A stretch of 5,071 bases of DNA, from the NCBI GenBank assembly GCA_000183865.1, contig CM001047.1:2222512-2227582 (forward strand), in the 5' to 3' direction. The notes under the pieces are model-generated. The model was not told the origin of the DNA and did not search any database. It saw nothing but the letters and a program-made list of their open reading frames with translations. The DNA comes from Listeria marthii FSL S4-120. Its GTDB lineage: Bacteria; Bacillota; Bacilli; Lactobacillales; Listeriaceae. Made by a program: the position numbers and the translations under genes. Positions 1 to 5,071 of this stretch are shown here, in pieces (the first letter of the stretch is position 1; every line of letters starts with the position of its first letter).

Positions 1-22
1 TTCCAAGCGTGGTTTTTTGCAT
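1..22 (-). terminator. Probable rho-independent terminator after yhaM, cut by the window edge
   Basis: Immediately after the yhaM TAA the minus strand reads ATGC, six A, CCACGCTT, GGAA, and then the window ends. An A-tract followed by a GC-containing arm directly behind a stop codon is what the 5' half of an intrinsic terminator looks like. If so, the arm CCACGCT should be followed, after a TGGA loop, by AGCGTGG and a T-tract just outside the window. On the plus strand the same bases read AGCGTGG followed by six T, so the element could also end a gene entering from the left. Only one arm is visible, so this is inference. Confidence 0.45.
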
Positions 23-964
23 TTATTCAAATGTAGGATTATAAAACGAACGATTATCTAATCCAAATACACGTTCACTAAATTCACCAGGTTTAGTATG
101 TTTTAACACTTTATCCATCATATTTAAGGACGCATCCATTAAATCAATTTGATGTAAAATCTCGGCTTCACGTACAAGTGGTGGTTTCGGACTGCCCCAT
201 TCCCCTTTGCCGTGGTGGGAAAGTAACACATGTTTTAAAACAACTACTTCTTCCCCGTCGATGGAAAGTTCGTCAGCAATTTTGCTCACTTCTTCTACTA
301 CGATGGAAATATGACCAATTAAGTTCCCTTCCAGTGTATACGTTGTTGATACCGGCCCTGAAAGTTCAATGACTTTACCTAAATCATGTAAAATCACTCC
401 GGCATAAAGTAAATCACGGTTAACGGATGGATATAGATCAGCGACAGACTTTGCAAGACGTAGCATCGAAACTACATGAAAACTCAAACCAGAAACAAAT
501 TCATGATGATGGCGCATTGCTGCAGGATAATCATAAAAATCATCTTGGTATTTTTTTAAGAGCGCTCGAGTAATTCGTTGCAAGTTCGCATTTTTCATTT
601 CAAAAATATATTGTGTAATCTCATCAGCCATTTCATCTTTATTGATTGGTGCAGTTTCCATGAATTCACTGGCACTAACGCCATCAATAGCTGTCGCCTG
701 TCTAATTTGACGGATTTTCAGCTGCTTTCTTCCACGGTAATTTTGAATATCACCCATAAGATGTACGATTTGCTGTACCCCGTAATTTACTTCATCACTT
801 TCTTTTACATCCCAAAGTTTTGCTTCTAATTCACCTGATTTATCTTGCAAAACAAGACTCAAGAATGGCTTTCCGTTGCTAGCCGTTCCTTTGACACTTG
901 ATTTAATTAGCAAGAATAAGTCTACTGTTTCTCCAACTTCATAGTCTAATAATCTCTTTTCCAT
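23..964 (-). CDS. yhaM: YhaM, 3'-5' exoribonuclease (OB-fold plus HD domain; CBF1-like)
   Basis: The 313-residue protein matches the YhaM/CBF1 family, close to the roughly 314 residues of the Bacillus protein. Family members are metal-dependent 3'-5' exoribonucleases that trim single-stranded RNA 3' ends in the cytoplasm; the staphylococcal homologue was first described as a DNA-binding replication factor. An N-terminal OB-fold (about residues 12-90) should bind nucleic acid. The HD phosphohydrolase domain (about 145-285) shows the expected metal ligands: H163, the H193-D194 pair in ILHDLGK, H218, H250/H251 in SHHGKGEWG, and D274/D277. It appears intact. The start at 964 is chosen because GAAGG lies 7 bases upstream and the family lacks the 15 extra residues that an in-frame ATG at 1009 would add; that upstream ATG also lies inside a putative -10 element. 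It is the last gene of the yhaO-yhaN-yhaM unit, 44 bases after yhaN, and may also have its own promoter. No cysteine is present. Confidence 0.95.
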   Translation of the reverse strand: MEKRLLDYEVGETVDLFLLIKSSVKGTASNGKPFLSLVLQDKSGELEAKLWDVKESDEVNYGVQQIVHLMGDIQNYRGRKQLKIRQIRQATAIDGVSASEFMETAPINKDEMADEITQYIFEMKNANLQRITRALLKKYQDDFYDYPAAMRHHHEFVSGLSFHVVSMLRLAKSVADLYPSVNRDLLYAGVILHDLGKVIELSGPVSTTYTLEGNLIGHISIVVEEVSKIADELSIDGEEVVVLKHVLLSHHGKGEWGSPKPPLVREAEILHQIDLMDASLNMMDKVLKHTKPGEFSERVFGLDNRSFYNPTFE

Positions 965-971
965 TGTATCG

Positions 972-976
972 CCTTC
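972..976 (-). promoter_or_regulatory. Ribosome binding site of yhaM (decides the start)
   Basis: The minus strand reads AGAAAGAAGGCGATACA before the ATG at 964, so GAAGG sits 7 bases from the start, a normal spacing. The competing in-frame ATG at 1009 has only GAGG about 16 bases away, which is too far. This supports the 313-residue product. Confidence 0.75.
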
Positions 977-1007
977 TTTCTTTCTGTAGTAAGAAGTTTC
1001 TTCACTC

Positions 1008-1037
1008 ATTATAGCACGCGTATGTCCTCACTGGAAA
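1008..1037 (-). promoter_or_regulatory. Putative internal sigma-A promoter for yhaM (extended -10)
   Basis: The minus strand carries TGCTATAAT, a perfect extended -10: TATAAT at 1013-1008 with the TG dinucleotide at 1016-1015. A -35-like TTTCCA (1037-1032, four of six matches to TTGACA) lies 18 bases upstream. The predicted transcription start is near 1001, giving a leader of about 37 bases that contains the yhaM ribosome binding site. The -10 overlaps the yhaN stop codon (1011-1009). This would give yhaM expression independent of the operon promoter. Position and match quality are seen; activity is inferred. Confidence 0.55.
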
Positions 1038-3732
1038 AATATTTGCGAGTTTCTTGATGGCATGTGAAAAATATTACTTGGTTTTCACTTTTTCGCTTTT
1101 GAAGTAGTTGCATCATTTGCCCCATTCTAGCCGAGTCAAAATGCACAAATCCATCATCAATAATAATTGGCAGTGGAAAGTCTTTATGGATAACATCAAT
1201 TAGCGCAAAACGAATGGCCAAATAAAGTTGTTCCTTCGTTGCTTGGCTAAGTTCTTCTGGAAAAAACGGAATGATATCTTTGCTTTCCACTTGCAACCTA
1301 TTTTCTTGTAAGTATACCTTCGTGTAGTTTCCGTTTGTCAGATATTGGAAATAGTCACTTGCTAATTTTAAGGTTTTAGGAAGCTTGCCTTCTTGTAATT
1401 GCTGCATGGTGTTTTGTAAAATTTGTAGCGCAAGTTTTGTTTCTGTCCATTCAGCTGCTATTTGTTGTAATTGGCTTTTTTCTGAATAAAATTCTTGCAT
1501 TAAGACAGCGAAAGTTCCGCCTTCTTCTAGTTTGGTGATTTCGTGATTTTTTGCTGCAAGTGATGCGTAAAGCTGCTCTTGCTCTACTTCTATTTTGCGT
1601 AGAGTTTCTTCTAATTGGAGTTCTTTTTCTTTAATGATGGCTTGATTTTCAAACTGGCTTAAAGCTTGTCGTTTATCTGGCTCTAGTTGTGCTTCAATAA
1701 GGACTAAACGTTCGCGCCATTTTTGTTCTTCTTTCACACGCATGGCAGCCATTCGAAATTCTTCTTCATTAGTTGTATTAGCTCGTTCTAGCAAATCGGC
1801 TTTTTCTTTCTTTACGAGCAATAAATCTTGCTTCACTAAATCTAGTTGCATTGTTACTTGTTCTAATTTTTCTGCAAGCTTTGCATTTTCAGTTAGGTGG
1901 TTTCGATAGTAAAGTAAGCCTTGTCGCAGAAACGTGATTTTCTCTTCGATGTCTTTATAATCTGCGGGGAGTTGTAACTTTGCAAGTCGCGCTTTATAAG
2001 CATTTTGTTTTGCTTCCAACGGTTCTAATTTCAAGCTAAGCTCATTGATTAGTTGCCTTTTTTCACTATTCGCTTTGTATTGTTGTAAATCATACGGCCA
2101 ATTTATACCTGGCTCGTTTTCGATTGCTAAGTCGGCAAATAGTTGGTTTAGTTCCATCGTATGCTGATAAATTGCTTCGTTTAATTTATTCTCGCTAGCT
2201 TGTAATTCAGCTATTTGAGAAGCAATGATATCCATTTCATTCAATAGCTGTTGCCATTCTTGCCTTATTTTCTTTTGCTCTAAAAAGGCTAAAAGTTGTT
2301 CATTATTAGCTGGTGCAGCTTTTCCTGTAGTCATAAATGAATAGCCAACAATAAGCGCAGCAATAAAGACAAGCGCAACGCTCCACATAGACTGGAAAAT
2401 AATCATCAAGACTAAAGCTACTGCAAAAATGCCTAGTGAGATAAAGGTTTTCGTCATGGTTGTTTTTGGTTTTTGTTCGATTTTTTCTTTTGCTCGTTGG
2501 AACGTTTTATTGCCCCACATCTCGGCTTCTATTTGATCAATCTTTTTTTGAAGTTTTTCTTCTGTATCATTGGTTAGTTTTAATTTTAACTGGATTTCGT
2601 GTTGTTGCTCTTTGTATGATTGTTCGTTTTCTTTTAAACGGTTTGTTCTTTGTTCTAGTTCGCTTGTCCATATTCTAAGTGGTCGTTTTGTATCTACCTG
2701 ATGAAATTGGATTTCTTGCTTTAAGCCATTCAATTGGAGATCGCGTTCACCAAAAGCAGCATAGGTTTCGATTAAATAAGTAATTTCAGCTTCATTCTCT
2801 GCAAAAAAGAGGCTATGTTCATAACTGTTTTTGCTAATGAGGTTTTTTTGACGTTCTTCTAATTGAATCAACTGATTTTGCCATTCTTTTTCTCGGAGTT
2901 GTAGGTGTTCTAAACGAATAATTCCGTCTGGTGGAAAACTTGCTTCTGGAGATTGGCTAGCTTTGTTATCGAGCGCTTTCCACTCTTGATATAACGGCCA
3001 CAAGTCTGACAAAATGGTTAATGTATCTAGTTCTACGCGGATGGTTGTCTTTTCTGTTTGCAATGCTGTTTGCCTTGCTGTTGCTTGTTCTTTTTCGTTT
3101 ATAAGTTGTTCATATTGTGCATTTTGTTTTTTGGCATTTTGAAAAGCTTGTTGAGCTGCTTTTACTTTTTTAAGTTGTTGGTTAATTAGTGGATTTCGAC
3201 CGCTTGGTTTATATAGACTATCTAATTTTTTTTGCAGTGTTTCCGCTGTTTTTAGCAGCGCATCGGAACCGGTCGTCCCTGTTGCTAGTAAATAACGTTC
3301 AAATTCCTTTTTCTTCCACTGGTGAATATTTTGCAAGCCATGAATGTCAAACGAGAAAATCGCTTCATACGTATTTCGGTCAATTTCACCTATAATTTCT
3401 GGTAGCTTCTCTTCTCCAGCTGTTTGGCCATCACCATAGTAAATCCGCACGTCGCCAGTTGCTTTTCCTTTTAAACGTTCAATAACAACTTTGCCAAGAG
3501 GAGTATCTTCTAAGGTCAGTCGTCCACCATATGGACCACCATTTTTGGGTTCCATACGTGGGATGGATTGCTGTTTTGTTGGGAAGCCAAATAAAATACT
3601 ATGTATAAAAGCCATAATAGTTGATTTTCCAGCTTCATTTTCACCTAATATTACTTGGAAATTGGCGATATTATCAAAATGAGCGTTGGACCATTTGCCG
3701 TAACCAACAATATCAATCGACGTTATTCTCAT
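1009..3732 (-). CDS. yhaN: YhaN, SbcC/Rad50/SMC-like ATPase with a central membrane hairpin
   Basis: The 907-residue protein belongs to the YhaN family (called SbcE in Bacillus), relatives of SbcC/Rad50 linked to DNA-break processing. The N-terminal ATPase half has Walker [10 protein letters not shown] at 30-38 and the family-typical NGGPYGGRL at about 64-72. Long coiled coils span roughly 185-425 and 475-800 and are rich in Q, E, K and L. At the C-terminus, a signature LSQATKEQL (828-836), Walker B IIIDD (856-860), a D-loop region near D866 and the switch histidine H892 complete the second ATPase half. Between the coils are two hydrophobic helices (about 430-446 and 451-466) where Rad50 has its zinc hook; the only cysteine in the protein is C891, so no CxxC hook can exist. 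The ATG overlaps the yhaO stop (ATGA), with AAGGTGAT 5 bases upstream, implying translational coupling and a shared complex with YhaO. It is somewhat shorter than Bacillus YhaN, consistent with variable coil length. Confidence 0.93.
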   Translation of the reverse strand: MRITSIDIVGYGKWSNAHFDNIANFQVILGENEAGKSTIMAFIHSILFGFPTKQQSIPRMEPKNGGPYGGRLTLEDTPLGKVVIERLKGKATGDVRIYYGDGQTAGEEKLPEIIGEIDRNTYEAIFSFDIHGLQNIHQWKKKEFERYLLATGTTGSDALLKTAETLQKKLDSLYKPSGRNPLINQQLKKVKAAQQAFQNAKKQNAQYEQLINEKEQATARQTALQTEKTTIRVELDTLTILSDLWPLYQEWKALDNKASQSPEASFPPDGIIRLEHLQLREKEWQNQLIQLEERQKNLISKNSYEHSLFFAENEAEITYLIETYAAFGERDLQLNGLKQEIQFHQVDTKRPLRIWTSELEQRTNRLKENEQSYKEQQHEIQLKLKLTNDTEEKLQKKIDQIEAEMWGNKTFQRAKEKIEQKPKTTMTKTFISLGIFAVALVLMIIFQSMWSVALVFIAALIVGYSFMTTGKAAPANNEQLLAFLEQKKIRQEWQQLLNEMDIIASQIAELQASENKLNEAIYQHTMELNQLFADLAIENEPGINWPYDLQQYKANSEKRQLINELSLKLEPLEAKQNAYKARLAKLQLPADYKDIEEKITFLRQGLLYYRNHLTENAKLAEKLEQVTMQLDLVKQDLLLVKKEKADLLERANTTNEEEFRMAAMRVKEEQKWRERLVLIEAQLEPDKRQALSQFENQAIIKEKELQLEETLRKIEVEQEQLYASLAAKNHEITKLEEGGTFAVLMQEFYSEKSQLQQIAAEWTETKLALQILQNTMQQLQEGKLPKTLKLASDYFQYLTNGNYTKVYLQENRLQVESKDIIPFFPEELSQATKEQLYLAIRFALIDVIHKDFPLPIIIDDGFVHFDSARMGQMMQLLQKRKSENQVIFFTCHQETRKYFSSEDIRVL
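2335..2445 (-). other. Region encoding the two-helix membrane hairpin of YhaN
   Basis: Residues about 430-466 form two hydrophobic stretches, roughly [17 protein letters not shown] and [16 protein letters not shown], separated only by the short turn QSMW. The N-terminal flank is lysine-rich ([14 protein letters not shown]) and the C-terminal flank begins TTGK. By the positive-inside rule both ends would be cytoplasmic, with a tight turn at or in the membrane. The hairpin sits at the expected tip between the two coiled coils. The assignment is by eye from hydrophobicity; the helices are short (16-17 residues). Confidence 0.8.
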
Positions 3733-4964
3733 TTGTTATCACCTTCCACTTCTGCAAGCGTCATCCCTAGTTCCATTAAAGCTTTATTTAAAATTGCTTC
3801 TCGATCTTGTTCAGATAAATCATCTAAATATCTACTCACGCCACTTTCAAGATAGAGTCCTTCTACTGCTTGATAAAAAGCGGATTCATCTTGTAGTTTG
3901 TGATAGCTGTGCATAATTTCTTTGCCTGCTAAATGATGTTCATGCCATGTTTGGGAATTACTTTTGTTCGTTATTTCGATTGTTATTTTGTGCACCCATA
4001 CAAATGTGGTATCTTCCAATTCTACTTCTTCTTGAAGCATTTGTAGCCAATCATTTGTATTAAGTTTCTGCTTATTCGCCATTTGGACAATTACATGAAG
4101 AAAATAGCTATGGCTTCGTCCTCGATAGCTTTCTAGCAGTTTGGTCATTTCGCGGTAAAAAGTATTAATCTCGCTATTTTCAGACAAGGAAATTATGACT
4201 TCTTCCCAAATAATCGGGCTCGTTTCGATGAAATCAATGGTCGTGTTTGCTTCTGATAAAGTGATAATACTTGCGCCTTTTTCTCCTGATTCTTTGCGAT
4301 TTCGACCTTGGATATTTCCCGGGTAATAAATGCTAGGAAACTCCGCAAGCAATTGACGCTTATGAATATGACCGAGCGCCCAGTAGTCAAAGCCTTTTTT
4401 GCTGATTTCTTGCACTCGAAATGGAGCATAAACATCATGTTCTTCGCTACTGGCTACTTCAGAACCGTGCAGTAAAGCAATATGGAAATCTGCATCTCCT
4501 TGCACGTTGTATTCATCTACGCGGCTTGAGCGGATGTGGCGTTCATTATAACTAAATCCATAAAGATGGACATGAACACCGCTAGCTGTTTGGAGTGATG
4601 TTACTTCAACCTGTTCCGGAAAAACATGCACATTGTTTGGTAATGCCAACTTTTCTTTATGTTTTTCTATAAAATCATGATTACCGTGAATCATAAAAAC
4701 GTTAATATTAGCGGCTTCTAATCGCTTCATTTCTTTTAAAAAGCGCGCTTGAGCACGGACACTTTGGTCTTCACTATCATAAATATCTCCCGCAATTAAA
4801 ACGAAATCAACGGCTTCTTTGATTGCTATGGTTGTTATTCGTTCTAACGATTGAAATGTGCTTTCTTGTACGGCAGAAAAAAGCGGCTGTGGTAGCGTCG
4901 AAAGTCCAATGAAAGGACTATCTAAATGCAAATCTGCTATATGTAAAAATTTGATTTCTTTCAT
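3729..4964 (-). CDS. yhaO: YhaO, SbcD/Mre11-like metallophosphoesterase (DNA repair nuclease)
   Basis: The 411-residue protein is close in length to Bacillus YhaO (about 408). The calcineurin-like phosphoesterase fold has all five metal-site motifs in order: D11-x-H13 in IADLHLD, G59-D60 with D63 in AGDIYD, G94-N95-H96-D97 in HGNHD, H166 in LLHGS and GH199-x-H201 in LGHIH. This is the SbcD/Mre11 arrangement, predicting a manganese-dependent DNA nuclease. The C-terminal part (about 250-411) has no motif I recognise and probably forms the capping and partner-binding region. The start at 4964 has AAGGAGG 8 bases upstream; an in-frame ATG at 5036 lies upstream of the promoter and is rejected. The stop overlaps the yhaN start by 4 bases, the classic layout of a nuclease-ATPase pair. 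It is the first gene of the operon and probably under LexA control. It contains no cysteine. Confidence 0.94.
   Translation of the reverse strand: MKEIKFLHIADLHLDSPFIGLSTLPQPLFSAVQESTFQSLERITTIAIKEAVDFVLIAGDIYDSEDQSVRAQARFLKEMKRLEAANINVFMIHGNHDFIEKHKEKLALPNNVHVFPEQVEVTSLQTASGVHVHLYGFSYNERHIRSSRVDEYNVQGDADFHIALLHGSEVASSEEHDVYAPFRVQEISKKGFDYWALGHIHKRQLLAEFPSIYYPGNIQGRNRKESGEKGASIITLSEANTTIDFIETSPIIWEEVIISLSENSEINTFYREMTKLLESYRGRSHSYFLHVIVQMANKQKLNTNDWLQMLQEEVELEDTTFVWVHKITIEITNKSNSQTWHEHHLAGKEIMHSYHKLQDESAFYQAVEGLYLESGVSRYLDDLSEQDREAILNKALMELGMTLAEVEGDNK
3738..3745 (-). promoter_or_regulatory. Ribosome binding site of yhaN inside the yhaO 3' end
   Basis: AAGGTGAT, a good match to the anti-Shine-Dalgarno complement, lies within the last codons of yhaO and 5 bases before the yhaN ATG, which overlaps the yhaO TGA as ATGA. 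This supports coupled translation of the two subunits and fixes the yhaN start at 3732. Confidence 0.75.
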
Positions 4965-4972
4965 GACTTTCG

Positions 4973-4979
4973 CCTCCTT
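4973..4979 (-). promoter_or_regulatory. Strong ribosome binding site of yhaO (decides the start)
   Basis: AAGGAGG on the minus strand, followed by an 8-base spacer CGAAAGTC and the ATG at 4964. It is nearly a perfect Shine-Dalgarno sequence and places the start at the methionine of MKEIKFLHIADLH, which agrees with family N-termini. Confidence 0.85.
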
Positions 4980-4988
4980 CTCAAAAAC

Positions 4989-5002
4989 CGAATATACGTT
5001 CC
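4989..5002 (-). promoter_or_regulatory. Putative LexA (SOS) operator of the yhaONM operon
   Basis: The minus strand reads GGAACGTATATTCG. The Gram-positive LexA/DinR box is CGAACRNRYGTTYG, so this differs at two positions: the first base (G for C) and the GTTC half-site (ATTC). It lies immediately downstream of the -10 and covers the predicted transcription start, where a repressor would block initiation. From memory, yhaONM is in the LexA regulon of Bacillus, which fits a DNA-repair function. The sequence match is seen; LexA binding here is inferred. Confidence 0.6.
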
Positions 5003-5003
5003 T

Positions 5004-5032
5004 ATTATACCTTACTATTGCTTCACGTACAA
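5004..5032 (-). promoter_or_regulatory. Sigma-A promoter of the yhaO-yhaN-yhaM operon
   Basis: A perfect -10 TATAAT (5009-5004) is separated by 17 bases from a weak -35 TTGTAC (5032-5027, three of six matches). The predicted start near 4997 gives a leader of about 33 bases with the yhaO ribosome binding site. The T-rich stretch further upstream (5049-5044) could act as an UP element. Because this promoter lies within the in-frame extension from ATG 5036, it supports the start at 4964. Confidence 0.75.
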
Positions 5033-5043
5033 GCATTTCAAAT

Positions 5044-5071
5044 AAAAAAGTGGCGCTATTATTTGCTAAAT
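5044..5071 (-). terminator. Probable terminator of the upstream gene, cut by the window edge
   Basis: On the minus strand the window opens with ATTT, AGC, AAATAATAGCGCCACT and then an uninterrupted T-run (5049-5044), followed by ATT. The first ATTT (5071-5068) can pair with the AAAT at 5064-5061 around the AGC loop. If the hairpin continues beyond the window, the 3' arm AATAGCGCCACT predicts a matching AGTGGCGCTATT arm outside, giving a stem of about 16 bp. Only 4 bp of the stem are visible, so the call depends on unseen sequence. Confidence 0.5.

Noticed and set aside
178..829. Plus-strand open frames of 64 and 83 codons opposite yhaM
   Set aside because: They are antisense to a fully conserved enzyme, and their composition (hydrophobic, rich in F, L and S) is what antisense of AT-rich coding DNA gives.
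988..1006. Small hairpin in the yhaM leader (GAAG-AAA-CTTC with a bulged outer stem)
   Set aside because: The stem is short and bulged, and the predicted start near 1001 falls inside it, so it is unlikely to form on the short transcript.
2460..3855. Plus-strand open frames of 63-72 codons opposite yhaN and the yhaO end, one looking membrane-like
   Set aside because: The F/L/V-rich character comes from reading the complement of lysine- and glutamate-rich coiled-coil codons. There is no independent support for translation.
4193..4438. Open frame of 81 codons on the minus strand inside yhaO
   Set aside because: It is out of frame with yhaO, which is intact here with all metal motifs. The product resembles no family and has no distinct ribosome binding site that I can see.
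4965..5036. A 24-residue N-terminal extension of YhaO from ATG 5036
   Set aside because: It would span the promoter and SOS-like box, has no good ribosome binding site, and the family starts at the methionine at 4964 behind AAGGAGG.
1..5071. CRISPR arrays, insertion sequences, tRNA or rRNA genes, phage genes
   Set aside because: No direct repeat arrays, terminal inverted repeats, transposase motifs or RNA-gene signatures were seen; nearly every base belongs to the three-gene unit or its control sites.

Overview
The window looks like the chromosome of a low-GC Firmicute, most likely Listeria (L. monocytogenes or a close relative). The basis is AT-rich coding sequence, strong AGGAGG-type ribosome binding sites, sigma-A-type promoters, and the gene order yhaO-yhaN-yhaM known from Bacillus and Listeria. 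The genus call rests on recognising the proteins, not on a database search.

All genes are on the minus strand, so the window reads right to left. At the right edge (about 5044-5071) is half of a hairpin with a T-tract, probably the terminator of an upstream gene outside the window. It is followed by a sigma-A promoter (perfect TATAAT) and, overlapping the predicted transcription start, a sequence close to the Gram-positive LexA/SOS operator. The operon then runs yhaO (SbcD/Mre11-type phosphoesterase, start 4964), yhaN (large SbcC/Rad50-like ATPase with coiled coils and a central membrane hairpin, overlapping yhaO by 4 bp) and yhaM (OB-fold plus HD-domain 3'-5' exoribonuclease). A perfect extended -10 element lies across the yhaN stop codon and probably gives yhaM its own promoter. 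At the left edge (1-22), just after the yhaM stop, is one arm of what is probably the operon terminator. The window is therefore almost exactly one transcription unit, with no gene-free stretch over 300 bases.

Working model: YhaO (nuclease) and YhaN (ATPase) form an Mre11-Rad50-like DNA-end-processing pair. The zinc hook is replaced by two membrane helices, which would tether the complex to the membrane. The SOS-like box suggests induction by DNA damage. The internal promoter would keep the RNase YhaM expressed when the upstream promoter is repressed. The families are known. The less ordinary points are the membrane hairpin, the altered ATPase signature and the layered regulation.
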